From Allomeiothermus silvanus DSM 9946 (lineage in GTDB: Bacteria > Deinococcota > Deinococci > Deinococcales > Thermaceae), in NCBI RefSeq assembly GCF_000092125.1, contig NC_014212.1, forward strand, positions 1,880,001 through 1,944,000: DNA of 64,000 nucleotides. Reading direction: 5' to 3'. Under the pieces are notes generated by a model that was given only the letters and a program-made list of their open reading frames with translations, searched no databases and was not told where the DNA came from. Position numbers and translations under genes: made by a program. Positions 15,958-24,203 of the stretch are shown here, in pieces (within the stretch, counting starts at the first letter, position 1; the number at the start of each line of letters is the position of its first letter).

Positions 15958-16387
15958 CCTGGAACGCTGGCGGGCGGAGCACACCGCTAAATACCTCTGG
16001 TGGGTGGCGCATGGCGTGCGGGGCTGGCAGTCCGACCGGATCAGCTACGCCCCAGAAACAGACCGTTTGGCCGCACGACCAAAACAGCCTGGATACCTGG
16101 TCATCCAGGTGATGGCGCTGCCCGAGATCGGTATCGACCGCCATACGCTGCGGCTGTGGCGGTCGGACTACCAGGCCCTGCTGGATCGGACCGATCCGGC
16201 TATCAAAGATGAGTGGGCGGCGTTCCTTCACCGTGCCCGATGGTCTAGCCTGTGGTATTTCGACGCGAGGAACAGGCGGATTCGTCCCGGGAACGAGCAC
16301 CGCGGACTGACCGCCTGGACCCTCGAGCTGGGTCGACTGGCCGAGGTACTGCCCGGCGGAAAACCAGCCACCCAGCAAAATATCTGA
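15947..16387 (+). CDS. Unrecognised phage protein, 146 aa
   Basis: The GTG at 15947 follows AGAGGTGG and overlaps the end of the previous gene. It starts MAGNLERWRAEHTAKYLWWV and is rich in Trp and Arg (LHRARWSSLWYFDARNRRIR). No membrane segment or known motif is seen. A terminator-like hairpin follows it. Confidence 0.55.
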   Translation: MAGNLERWRAEHTAKYLWWVAHGVRGWQSDRISYAPETDRLAARPKQPGYLVIQVMALPEIGIDRHTLRLWRSDYQALLDRTDPAIKDEWAAFLHRARWSSLWYFDARNRRIRPGNEHRGLTAWTLELGRLAEVLPGGKPATQQNI

Positions 16388-16406
16388 TACCATTATTTGT
16401 AACGTA

Positions 16407-16431
16407 ACCCGCCGCGTACTACGCGGCGGGT
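16407..16431 (+). terminator. Hairpin terminator in prophage
   Basis: ACCCGCCGCGT-act-ACGCGGCGGGT is a perfect 11-bp stem with a 3-nt loop, followed by TT. It closes the block ending at 16387 and precedes the block leading into the packaging genes. Confidence 0.65.
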
Positions 16432-16443
16432 TTGGAGTCGCGC

Positions 16444-16692
16444 GTGGACGAAACCGAGAACCACCTCAACCGTTTGTTGGAACACCTGATCCGGGCCATG
16501 CGGGCCAACCGAAAAGCCGAGCGGGAGGCCGAACTGCGGGAGGCCGAGAACATTCTGAATGCCCGCAAGGTGATTCTGCAGATTCCCAAGCCCAAAGCAC
16601 CGGCCTGGTGGCAGAACGAGTGGGTTTTTCGCTTCATAGCCACCCTAGTGGGCGCGACCCTGGCAGCCCTGGGAATCAACTGGAAGTTTTAA
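16444..16692 (+). CDS. Small coiled-coil protein with C-terminal membrane anchor
   Basis: 82 aa from the GTG at 16444 (GGAG 7 nt upstream). Residues 1-50 form a charged coiled coil (ANRKAEREAELREAENILNA). The C-terminus FRFIATLVGATLAALGI is one membrane segment. The layout resembles small phage lysis or anchor proteins (holin- or spanin-like), without any recognised signature. Confidence 0.55.
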   Translation: MDETENHLNRLLEHLIRAMRANRKAEREAELREAENILNARKVILQIPKPKAPAWWQNEWVFRFIATLVGATLAALGINWKF

Positions 16693-16701
16693 AGGAGGCC
16701 T

Positions 16702-17043
16702 ATGATCTTTGACAAGAAAAACCCGCGCCGGGCCGCTTTGATCCGGGGGCGGATCCTGGAAGTGATCTATTTCGCGGCGATGGGAGACGCGCTAAATCCT
16801 GACGACCCTTACAGTATGAGCCGCGGGGTGCTTCAGGCCGCGCTCGAGCAGCTCAACGAGCTGCCCGCCGAAACCGACCTGCACGCTGCCCTGCGCTACT
16901 GCGCTGAGAAGGGGTATCTGGAGGTGGCCTGGCGAAAAGACGGCTCGGGGAGCTTCGACAGCGTGCGCCTGACCACGGCTGGCATCGACCTGTACGAAGG
17001 AAGCATCCACGACAAGGCCGTGTATTTTCACTCGAGGCGCTGA
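16702..17043 (+). CDS. Unrecognised phage protein, winged-helix-like, 113 aa
   Basis: AAAGGAGG lies 5 nt before the ATG. It starts MIFDKKNPRRAALIRGRILE and ends with a wing-like CAEKGYLEVAWRKDGSGSFD and VRLTTAGIDLYEGS, the typical end of a winged-helix domain. Mu-like phages carry a small protein of this type before the terminase genes. Its function is unknown. Confidence 0.6.
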   Translation: MIFDKKNPRRAALIRGRILEVIYFAAMGDALNPDDPYSMSRGVLQAALEQLNELPAETDLHAALRYCAEKGYLEVAWRKDGSGSFDSVRLTTAGIDLYEGSIHDKAVYFHSRR

Positions 17044-17044
17044 G

Positions 17045-17365
17045 ATGGAGCGTCTGGATCGTATAGAGGCGCAGATAGGCGATCTGCGGGAGGAATTGCG
17101 TGGGCTGCGGTTGGCCCAGACACTCACCAATCGGGAGCTGCACGAAACCTTGGGTGTGTTGCGAACCGTGCTGGAGCAGGTCAGTCGACAATCCCGCCCA
17201 CCCCGCCTGCAGATCTGGGCGACCATTGCCATCGGCCTGGCGAGCTTTGGGCTGGGTTTTACCGCCCACTGGCGCATCTCAGAGATCGAGGAGGTGAGGC
17301 ATGTCCAGTTTGTTCTACCCCCGCGAGCCCCGGTGCAAAATTTGCAACAGTCCGATTCGCGATGA
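17045..17365 (+). CDS. Small phage membrane protein with N-terminal coiled coil
   Basis: 106 aa. Residues 1-50 are a coiled coil (RIEAQIGDLREELRGLRLAQ), then one membrane segment WATIAIGLASFGLGFTAHW at about 58-76 and a short tail. The start is 2 nt after the previous stop, and its end overlaps the next gene by 65 nt in another frame. A lysis accessory role is possible but only inference. Confidence 0.55.
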   Translation: MERLDRIEAQIGDLREELRGLRLAQTLTNRELHETLGVLRTVLEQVSRQSRPPRLQIWATIAIGLASFGLGFTAHWRISEIEEVRHVQFVLPPRAPVQNLQQSDSR

Positions 17366-17837
17366 GATTGACCAGATGCTGCTGGGCAATCAACTGACCG
17401 AGCATGGCGAGCGCTGGTGCCTGGAGGCGATTGTGGAGTGGGCTCGGGAGAGAGGGTTGAACACCAGCATGGCGGCCCTTTCGCGGCATAAGAACAACCA
17501 CCTCAATCCGGCCGTTCAGGCCGCCCTGGAGACCGAGCGGATGGTGGAGGCCATCAGCGCGGCCACCGGCCGTAAGCTCAGCGTGGCCAGGGCCTATGCC
17601 AACGCGGTGCTCGCCAAGACCCTGCGGATTCTCGACGACCTGGAGTGGGACAGGCTGGACACCGACCAGAAGTTACGCGCTGTAACACACGGCCTGCGGG
17701 CCGGCGAGGTTTTGTCCAGACTGGAGCGAGCCGACGTGCGGCAGGAGGTGGCGACCAAGGTCGAGAAAACTCTGTCGGAAGCTGGCATCAGCCAGGATCT
17801 GCTGCAAAAGGTGCGGGAGATTTATGGACTGGCCTAA
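17301..17837 (+). CDS. Small terminase-like protein (Mu gp27 type)
   Basis: 178 aa. It starts MSSLFYPREPRCKICNSPIR with a CxxC pair, then a helical region with an HTH-like MAALSRHKNNHLNPAVQAAL and a coiled C-terminal half (ADVRQEVATKVEKTLSEAGI). The call rests on position: it sits directly before the large terminase and overlaps its start by 14 nt. A GAGGTGAGGC ribosome site precedes the ATG. Sequence alone would not identify it. Confidence 0.65.
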   Translation: MSSLFYPREPRCKICNSPIRDEIDQMLLGNQLTEHGERWCLEAIVEWARERGLNTSMAALSRHKNNHLNPAVQAALETERMVEAISAATGRKLSVARAYANAVLAKTLRILDDLEWDRLDTDQKLRAVTHGLRAGEVLSRLERADVRQEVATKVEKTLSEAGISQDLLQKVREIYGLA

Positions 17838-19107
17838 TACTGGCTTGTTGCTGCCGTATCAACGGGCCTGGATCGAGGACCAGAGCCGCTTCAAAATCGG
17901 GCTGTGGTCGCGGCAGGTTGGTAAGAGCTTTGCAGCCTCCCTGGAGGCCGTGCTGGACTGTGTGGCGCACCCGCGCAGCCTGTGGGTTTTTCTCTCGCGG
18001 GGGGAACGCCAGAGTAAAGAGCTGGCCGAGAAGGCCCAGAGGCACCTGGAGGCCATCCAGGTGGTGGCTGAGATGTACGACGAGCCCTTCGACGCCGAGT
18101 CCACCCAGACGGTGATCCGGCTGCCCAACGGTTCTCGCATCATCAGCCTACCAGCTAACCCAGACACCGCCAGGGGCTACTCAGGCAACGTGCTTTTGGA
18201 TGAATTTGCCCTGCACAAGGACTCCCGCGAGATCTGGGGAGCCCTCTACCCCACCATCACCCGCTCCAAACGGTACCGGCTGCGGGTGCTCTCCACTCCC
18301 AAGGGCCAGCAAGGCAAATTTTACGAGATCTGGCAGCCCGAGCCCGGCGGAGATCTGTGGAGCCGCCACCGGGTGGACATCTACGACGCGGTGCAGCAGG
18401 GCCTGGAGGTGGATCCGGAGGAACTGCGCAAGGGCCTCAAGGACCCGGTTCTGTGGCAGCAGGAGTACCTACTCGAGTTCGTGGACGAGGCCTCTGCCTG
18501 GCTGCCCTACGAACTAATTACAAGCTGCGAGAGCTCGCAGGCCCGTACCGATGGAGCACTGGAAGGAGATCTGTACCTGGGCATGGACATCGGCCGCCAC
18601 CGCGACCTCAGCGTGATCTGGGTGGCTGAACGCGTGGGGGACGTGCTCTGGACACGCCGGGTGATCTGGCTCGAGCGCACCCCCTTTGCCACCCAGCGAG
18701 AGGTTTTATACAGCCTCTTGCCACAGGTGCGCCGAGCCTGCATCGACGCCTCCGGCCTGGGCATGCAGCTGGCCGAGGAGGCGCAAAGCCGCTTTGGCAG
18801 CAGGGTGGAGCCGGTGATGTTTACCCGCGCGGTCAAAGAGGATCTGGCCGTTACGCTGCGACGGAAATTTGAGGATCGCCTGATCCGCATACCCCCCGAC
18901 GACCGCATCCGTGAGAGCCTGCACGCCGTGCGACGCATCACCACCAGCGCAGGCCACATCCGCTTCGATGCCGATCGCGATGATGCAGGCCACGCCGACG
19001 AGTTCTGGGCCGCAGCTTTGATGGCCCACGCGGCGGCCAGCCCCAGCGGGCCCATCACCTTCGAGCGGGTCGGCTGGGGCCGTATGAGCCAAAAAGGAGC
19101 CTGGTAA
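17824..19107 (+). CDS. Large terminase subunit (Mu gp28-like)
   Basis: 427 aa. The ATPase part has Walker A WSRQVGKSFAAS near residue 36 and Walker B NVLLDEFAL near 125. The RNase H-like nuclease part starts YLGMDIGRHRDLSVIWV (Asp near residue 255), with a second acidic site at CIDASGLGMQLAEE and a third near DADRDDAGHADEF. It packages DNA into a prohead. The gene is intact although no capsid gene was found in this prophage. Confidence 0.92.
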   Translation: MDWPNTGLLLPYQRAWIEDQSRFKIGLWSRQVGKSFAASLEAVLDCVAHPRSLWVFLSRGERQSKELAEKAQRHLEAIQVVAEMYDEPFDAESTQTVIRLPNGSRIISLPANPDTARGYSGNVLLDEFALHKDSREIWGALYPTITRSKRYRLRVLSTPKGQQGKFYEIWQPEPGGDLWSRHRVDIYDAVQQGLEVDPEELRKGLKDPVLWQQEYLLEFVDEASAWLPYELITSCESSQARTDGALEGDLYLGMDIGRHRDLSVIWVAERVGDVLWTRRVIWLERTPFATQREVLYSLLPQVRRACIDASGLGMQLAEEAQSRFGSRVEPVMFTRAVKEDLAVTLRRKFEDRLIRIPPDDRIRESLHAVRRITTSAGHIRFDADRDDAGHADEFWAAALMAHAAASPSGPITFERVGWGRMSQKGAW

Positions 19108-20642
19108 TGTGGCTGACAGAGCAAATTGCTAAACTGCTGGGCCGCAAACCCCCTGTTGCGCCGCTGCCACACCCTGTCAGCGGGCGCGTCATCAGCGGGA
19201 CTTCGCGGGGCCTGGAGCCGGAGGGCCTGGCTGCTATCCTGCGGCAGGCCGAACAGGGCGATCTGACCCGGCAGATGGAACTTTTTGAGGAGATCGAGGA
19301 GAAAGATGCGTATTTGGCGAGCCTTTTGCAAACGCGCAAGCAGGCGGTGCTGGCCCTGGACTACGCGGTGCTACCCGCCGACGATTCGCCGGCGGCGAGG
19401 CAAATCTCGGACGAGGTGAGCGCGCTATTGCAGCATATCAACTTGCAGGACCTGCTGCTGGATCTGCTGGACGCGATTGCTAAAGGTCTGAGCGTGATTA
19501 CCATGCGCTGGGAGTACGATCGGGACAGCCGGCGCCAGCTGCCCACCGAATTCACCTGGATTCATCCGCGAGACCTGCTCTATGATCCGCAAACCGGCGA
19601 ACTGCGTCTGCGCACCCAGGATGGCCCGCAGAGCATTCCCTACGGCGCGGCCCTGGTGCATCACTACAAGGCCAAGTCGGGCGCGCCGTCCCGCGCCGGG
19701 CTGCTGCGCAGCCTGGCCTGGCTGTACCTGTTCAAGAACTACAGCATCAAGGACTGGATTACCTTCCTGGAACAATACGGCCAGCCCCTGGTGCTGGGCA
19801 AGTACGATCCCACCGCCAGTAAGGACGAGCTCAACGCCCTCAAAGAGGCGGTGGCGGCCATCGGGCCGGAGGGCCGCGGGGTCATCTCCAAAGCCACCGA
19901 GATCGAATTCAAGGAATCGCAACGCTACGGCACTGCCGACGCTTACAGCCGCTTCATCGAGCTAATGGAGCGGGAGATGGCGGTAGCCATCACCGGCTCT
20001 CCGCTCTCGAGCTTCGATGGCAGCGGCGGCTCCAATGCGATGGCGCTTACCCTGGATAAGATCTCCCAGCGGCTGACGCGTTCGGATGCCAAAGCGGTCT
20101 ACAGCACCTTGCGCCGCGACCTGGTGGTGCCCTTCTGCCATTACAACTTTGACCGGGCCGACCTGGCCCCCCGCCTCGAGCCCATCCTGCGTGAGCCGGA
20201 GGACCTGAAGGTGGCTGCCGAGACCATCAAAACCCTGGTGGATGCTGGCGCGCCCATACCGTTGCGCTACATCCACGACCGCTTTCAGATCCCGGTGCCG
20301 CAAGCAGACGAGCCGGTTCTGGCCCCCTCCAGGGCGGGGGTGACCGGGCGGGGCGTCAGGCTGGCATCGGGGGATGCCCGCGGGGCGCGGGGATTTATCA
20401 ACGGGCAGCTGTACGTGGACGGGCTGGACGAGGTGGCCCGGGCCGAGGCGGCGCCGATTCTGAATGACCTCATCGAGCGCATCGCAGCTATGGCAAACCG
20501 GCACCACAGCTATTCGGATTTGCGGGAGGCGCTGGTACGGGAGTACCCCAGCCTGGCCAAGCCGGTGCTGGCCGAGCTGATCGAGGGCAGCCTGGTGCTG
20601 GCCGAGCTGGCCGGGCGCGCTGCAGTAGACGAGGACATCTGA
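19107..20642 (+). CDS. Portal protein, DUF935 family (Mu gp29-like)
   Basis: 511 aa, the usual size. The region LFEEIEEKDAYLASLLQTRK then QAVLALDYAVLPADDS is the typical start of DUF935 portals. A FTWIHPRDLLYDPQTGELRL segment and SGAPSRAGLLRSLAWLYLFK stretch follow in family order, then ERLMEREMAVAITGSPL-like core residues. The ATG overlaps the terminase stop by one base. Portals form the dodecameric ring for DNA passage. Confidence 0.92.
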   Translation: MWLTEQIAKLLGRKPPVAPLPHPVSGRVISGTSRGLEPEGLAAILRQAEQGDLTRQMELFEEIEEKDAYLASLLQTRKQAVLALDYAVLPADDSPAARQISDEVSALLQHINLQDLLLDLLDAIAKGLSVITMRWEYDRDSRRQLPTEFTWIHPRDLLYDPQTGELRLRTQDGPQSIPYGAALVHHYKAKSGAPSRAGLLRSLAWLYLFKNYSIKDWITFLEQYGQPLVLGKYDPTASKDELNALKEAVAAIGPEGRGVISKATEIEFKESQRYGTADAYSRFIELMEREMAVAITGSPLSSFDGSGGSNAMALTLDKISQRLTRSDAKAVYSTLRRDLVVPFCHYNFDRADLAPRLEPILREPEDLKVAAETIKTLVDAGAPIPLRYIHDRFQIPVPQADEPVLAPSRAGVTGRGVRLASGDARGARGFINGQLYVDGLDEVARAEAAPILNDLIERIAAMANRHHSYSDLREALVREYPSLAKPVLAELIEGSLVLAELAGRAAVDEDI

Positions 20643-20643
20643 T

Positions 20644-21816
20644 ATGGCCTGGAATGTTGATGCTGATCCGCTCCAGCCAGCCGAGGCCACCGACTGGTTC
20701 CGGCGCAAGCTCAATCTACGCAAGGACGAATACAGACAACTGACCGACCGCGCCCGACGGCGAGCCTTCACGGTGGCTGGCGTGGCCTCCCTGGACCTTC
20801 TGGCCGAGGTACACCGCAGCCTGCTGGAAGCCCTTGTGCAGGGAACCCCCTACCAGGCCTGGGCCCAGAACCTGGGGCCGACGCTGGCGGCAGCCTGGGG
20901 GACGACCAACGGCTACCGGCTCAAACTGGTCTTCCAGCAGAACATCCTCTCGGCCTATGCGGCCGGTCGTTACGCCCAGCTCACCGACCCGGAGGTGCTG
21001 CGGGCCCGGCCATACTGGATGTTCGACGCGGTGCTGGATAGTGCGACCACCGAGACCTGCCGGCAGCTCAACGGGGTCGTCCTGCCCCACGATCACCCGC
21101 TCTGGGCAAAAAACTACCCCCCGCGCCACTTCGCTTGCAGGAGCGGGATACGCAGTCTAACCGTCCGGGAAGCCCAGGAAAGGGGGATAACGGAGAACCC
21201 GCCGGAGGTCCAGGCCGAGGCAGGATTTGGATTGCGTTCCGACCCGTCGGAGTGGGGGCGCGACTGGGCCCGGGGGGTGGCCACCAGCGCCAGCAGCGCA
21301 CGCTGGCAACCGGCGTTTGCCGGCACACCGCCAGACTGGCGCACATACGGCCGGCCCGAGGCCATTCCACGGGATCGGTTGCCCCCAGACCTCCTGGTAC
21401 CCTCCATCAGCGAGGTGGGTGAAGCCGGCTTCCGCCGTGCGCTGGCGCGGGCCTGGGGCGGCCTGGAGGTGGTGGTGGCCGATCCCACCGGGGCGGGAAC
21501 CATTCTCAACGCCCGGGTGCTGCTGGAGCACCTTAGCCGCGAACCGCCGGATGACCGGGAGCGCTACTACGGCCTCTTGCCGGATGTGGTGGCAAACCCC
21601 TACGAGATCTGGTTGGTACCGCTACAGTCGGATCGTGGGGCGGTAGCCTTTCGCAAGTATTACCTCAAGCTCTATGGAGACAAAGAGCGGGCCTTCCTTC
21701 TGGTGGTGGAGCAGCAGCGGGGAAGCACCTGGACCGCGTATACCCACATCTACAGCAGCAAGAAACGGTATATCGCCGACCGGCGGATTGGTTTTCTGCT
21801 GTGGGGGAGGGATTGA
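20644..21816 (+). CDS. MuF head protein fused to PBECR-like nuclease/toxin domain
   Basis: 390 aa. The first 180 residues are the MuF/SPP1 gp7 domain: FRRKLNLRKDEYRQLTDRAR, NILSAYAAGRYAQLTDPEVL, RPYWMFDAVLDSATTETCRQ and HPLWAKNYPPRHFACRSGIR. After a variable linker, the last 120 residues (EVVVADPTGAGTILNARVLL, YEIWLVPLQSDRGAVAFRKY and ERAFLLVVEQQRGSTWTAYT) match the pattern of PBECR (barnase/EndoU/colicin/RelE-like) toxin domains known as MuF tails. Such tails may be injected with DNA. The stop codon TGA (21814-21816) lies inside the terminal TTGA of the IS605-like element, so the last codon or codons were changed by the insertion. No immunity gene follows. Confidence 0.85.
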   Translation: MAWNVDADPLQPAEATDWFRRKLNLRKDEYRQLTDRARRRAFTVAGVASLDLLAEVHRSLLEALVQGTPYQAWAQNLGPTLAAAWGTTNGYRLKLVFQQNILSAYAAGRYAQLTDPEVLRARPYWMFDAVLDSATTETCRQLNGVVLPHDHPLWAKNYPPRHFACRSGIRSLTVREAQERGITENPPEVQAEAGFGLRSDPSEWGRDWARGVATSASSARWQPAFAGTPPDWRTYGRPEAIPRDRLPPDLLVPSISEVGEAGFRRALARAWGGLEVVVADPTGAGTILNARVLLEHLSREPPDDRERYYGLLPDVVANPYEIWLVPLQSDRGAVAFRKYYLKLYGDKERAFLLVVEQQRGSTWTAYTHIYSSKKRYIADRRIGFLLWGRD

Positions 21817-21960
21817 CACTCCCACGGCTAAAGCACGTGGGATTCTTGGTTCGACGAGGACTGCCTACGTTGTGTAGGTCTTACACCCTCTCCCCAAGCG
21901 TTTAGCGTCTCCGGGTGCCCCACGGCGACGGGGATAGCTCGTATCCCTTCGGCCCGGATG
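21813..21960 (-). ncRNA. Predicted omega/reRNA region at the tnpB 3' end
   Basis: In IS605 elements the guide RNA of TnpB covers the tnpB 3' end and the right end, and the guide is the sequence just outside the element. Here that would be the minus-strand sequence running out of 21813 into the MuF gene. The right-end hairpin CCCACGTGCTTTAGCCGTGGG-like structure (21820-21841) is present. The 5' limit is a guess, placed by analogy only. Confidence 0.5.
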
Positions 21961-23027
21961 TTCAGGGCCGCGTTCAGGTCTCGGTCGTGCACCGCCCCGC
22001 ACTCACAGGTCCAAACCCTGTCCGAGAGGGTGAGGGCGGTGTGGATTGTCCCGCACTCCCGACAAAGCTTGCTGCTGGGGAAGTATCGGTCAATCACGAC
22101 GAGATGTTTGCGATACCAGACCGCCTTGTACTCCAACTGCCGCCGAAACTCACCCGGGGCCGCATCTAGAACCGACTTGGACAGCTTGGTTTTCGCCATC
22201 CCTTTCAGGTTCAGGTCCTCGATGCACAGCCCGTCGTACTTCTGGACGAGTCCGGTGGTCAGCTTGTGCAGCCAGTCCTGCCGCTGGTTGCGAACCTTGG
22301 CGTGGACCCTGTTCAGCCGATGCCTGGCCTTTTCCCGGTTCTTGCTACCCTTCTGCTTGCGGGAAAGCTCCCTTTGCGCCCTGCGAAGCTTGCGCTCTGC
22401 TTTGCGGTAGAACTTGGGTGGAGCTATTCTTGTACCGTCGGAAAGCACTGCGAAGTCTTTCAAGCCGAGGTCAATCCCCACCACATGCTCAGGGTTTACG
22501 GGGGGCAGGGGTACGTCGGGCATCTCGAACTCGGCGGTCAGGGTGACGTGCCAGTGCCCTTCGGTGTCGCGTTTGAATGTTGCGCCTTTGATGACGCAAT
22601 CAATCGGCTGGCTCTGGCGAATCTTCACCCCACCGACCTTGGGGAGGTAAACCTTGCCTTCCTCCACCCGGACGCGCTGGGGAATGCGGAAGCGGGGCGG
22701 GTCCTTCTTTCGGGTCTTGAACCGGGGGAACCCGGCCCGTCGCTCGAAAAACGCCTTGAACGCCCGGTCGAGGTCTTGGAGGGCTTGTTGCAAGAGTTGG
22801 CTATCCGCTTCTCTGAGCCAGGCCATCTCAGGCCGCTTCTTCAGGGCGGTGAGTTCGGTGGCCTGCCCGTTGTAGGTCAACCCCTTCCCGGTGGCGGCAT
22901 ACGCCTCCTTGCGCCGTGCAAGGCCCCAGTTCCACACGAACCGCCGAGCTCCGGCCATACGCAGCAAAGCCTCAGCTTGGGCTTGGGTGGGTTCCATGCG
23001 GAAGCGGTAGACCTTGCGGAGCAGCAT
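21828..23027 (-). CDS. tnpB: TnpB RNA-guided nuclease
   Basis: 399 aa, full length. The RuvC-type residues are in place: Asp186 ([14 protein letters not shown]), Glu270 ([13 protein letters not shown]) and Asp350 ([15 protein letters not shown]). The zinc ribbon has Cys322, Cys325, Cys341 and Cys343 ([20 protein letters not shown]). The N-terminal [20 protein letters not shown] is typical. It starts directly after tnpA. An apparently active nuclease; its guide would match the old insertion site. Confidence 0.95.
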   Translation of the reverse strand: MLLRKVYRFRMEPTQAQAEALLRMAGARRFVWNWGLARRKEAYAATGKGLTYNGQATELTALKKRPEMAWLREADSQLLQQALQDLDRAFKAFFERRAGFPRFKTRKKDPPRFRIPQRVRVEEGKVYLPKVGGVKIRQSQPIDCVIKGATFKRDTEGHWHVTLTAEFEMPDVPLPPVNPEHVVGIDLGLKDFAVLSDGTRIAPPKFYRKAERKLRRAQRELSRKQKGSKNREKARHRLNRVHAKVRNQRQDWLHKLTTGLVQKYDGLCIEDLNLKGMAKTKLSKSVLDAAPGEFRRQLEYKAVWYRKHLVVIDRYFPSSKLCRECGTIHTALTLSDRVWTCECGAVHDRDLNAALNIRAEGIRAIPVAVGHPETLNAWGEGVRPTQRRQSSSNQESHVL

Positions 23028-23426
23028 TCAGTCCCTCGTCTTCTGGGCGGCGATGTATTGCTCGATGGTTTTGCTACTGACCATGCCAGCCGTGGAAACG
23101 AAATAGCTCCGTGTCCACAGGGCGGGAAGGCGGATGAGTTGGGGAAACTCCCGGCGCAACACGTGCGAGGTGTAGCCCTTCAGGCGGTGGGCGACCTGGT
23201 TAGGGGCCACGTCGGGGTCTACCGAAATGAACAGGTGTACGTGGTCGGGCATGATTTCCAGGGCGATGATTTCCCAGCCTAGTTTAGCGGTCTTCTCCCT
23301 AAGCAGAATATCCAAGCGCTCGGCCAACGGTCCTACCAGAATCTTGCGGCGGCGCTTGGGCACGAAAACGAAGTGGTAACGCAGCAGCGAGACGGAGGTG
23401 TTCTTGTGTTTGTAGGCCGTAGGCAC
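23028..23426 (-). CDS. tnpA: TnpA, HUH/Y1 transposase
   Basis: 132 aa from the GTG at 23426. HUH motif in MPDHVHLFISVD and catalytic Tyr in KTIEQYIAAQ; the first strands read LLRYHFVFVPKRRRKIL. A TATACT box at 23433-23438 ends 6 nt before this GTG, which suggests a leaderless mRNA and decides the start over the GTG at 23432. The stop abuts tnpB. The enzyme moves the element as single-stranded DNA. Confidence 0.9.
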   Translation of the reverse strand: MPTAYKHKNTSVSLLRYHFVFVPKRRRKILVGPLAERLDILLREKTAKLGWEIIALEIMPDHVHLFISVDPDVAPNQVAHRLKGYTSHVLRREFPQLIRLPALWTRSYFVSTAGMVSSKTIEQYIAAQKTRD

Positions 23427-23663
23427 TATCACAGTATAGCACACCTGCCGCCCACCATGCGATGTGCCCCTGCGGGGCACATGGGGGAGTCCATGTATCC
23501 CATCCCTGAAGGGAAGGGTTTTATAGCTCCCCCACACCCCCTCGCTTCTATAAGCCGCTTGCGACCCCCAGCCTAGGGGGAAGTCGAGGAGGCCACTTGG
23601 AAGCCCGTAAAAACGATCGTAGAGGCAAGAAGGAAAATCTATCACAAAAAGAGGAGGTGGGAC

Positions 23664-24203
23664 GTGCACAAGGTGGCACAGATCGCGCTGCTGGCGGTGC
23701 GGCGGGAACTCCCAGGATTCATAAGCAGCCCGGGCTGGTGCGTGGCGTTCGCCTTTGAGTGCATCGCCCGGGCATATGACACCAACCGCTGGCTGCTCTA
23801 CAGCCGGATGCTCGATTCCGTGCAGGCCGACCCCGACCGCAGCCGCTGGGCCCACGACGTGGAGCTGGCCATCGACCGCCTGGACTGGGATGTCACCAAA
23901 GCAGACCGGGACCCGGCCGGGGATGACCGCAAAGGCCTCTTGCGAATAATCAAGCCCGGTGACTTACTATTCAGTAGCCAGCTCCACGATGAGCCACCGA
24001 AATCCCGGCGCACCGCCACCGATCGGGAGGGCCACCTCGCCATCTTCGTCGGTGAGGTGGAGGGTATACCCAGCGTGGCGGAGAACACCCGCGCGGATCG
24101 GGGCAGATGGTTTGGGCGGAGGTCAGCCCTGCGCCTGACCCCACTGGCCCACTGGGATACCGTGACCACGGTGGGGCGGATCCCCAGCGGGTGGCGGCCG
24201 TGA
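23664..24203 (+). CDS. NlpC/CHAP-like cysteine peptidase, phage-encoded
   Basis: 179 aa from a GTG with GAGGAGGTGG 5 nt upstream. A Cys-His-Asn set is visible: Cys26 in SSPGWCVAFAFECIARA, His124 in REGHLAIFVGEV and Asn141 in PSVAENTRA, with the strand IKPGDLLFSS in front as in NlpC/P60 and CHAP folds. The likely activity is cleavage of cell-wall peptide bonds, as lysin or virion-associated enzyme. The start of the preceding 128 nt (from 23536) holds only a CCCCC/GGGGG mini-hairpin. Confidence 0.75.
   Translation: MHKVAQIALLAVRRELPGFISSPGWCVAFAFECIARAYDTNRWLLYSRMLDSVQADPDRSRWAHDVELAIDRLDWDVTKADRDPAGDDRKGLLRIIKPGDLLFSSQLHDEPPKSRRTATDREGHLAIFVGEVEGIPSVAENTRADRGRWFGRRSALRLTPLAHWDTVTTVGRIPSGWRP

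Larger units (their letters stand above)
21813..23524 (-). mobile_element. IS200/IS605-family element with tnpA and tnpB
   Basis: About 1.7 kb, read on the minus strand: left end near 23524, tnpA, tnpB, right end at 21813. The right end carries a CCCACG...CGTGGG hairpin and finishes GTGTCAA, as in related elements. The left end carries GGGTTTT and a CCCTtcAGGG hairpin near 23503-23520, then a TGTGCCCC/GGGGCACA stem near 23463-23481. The left limit is uncertain by some bases. The host sequence on the two sides forms GTGGGGGAG (21801-21809) and CTCCCCCAC (23527-23535), so it sits in what was probably a hairpin behind the MuF gene. Confidence 0.85.
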
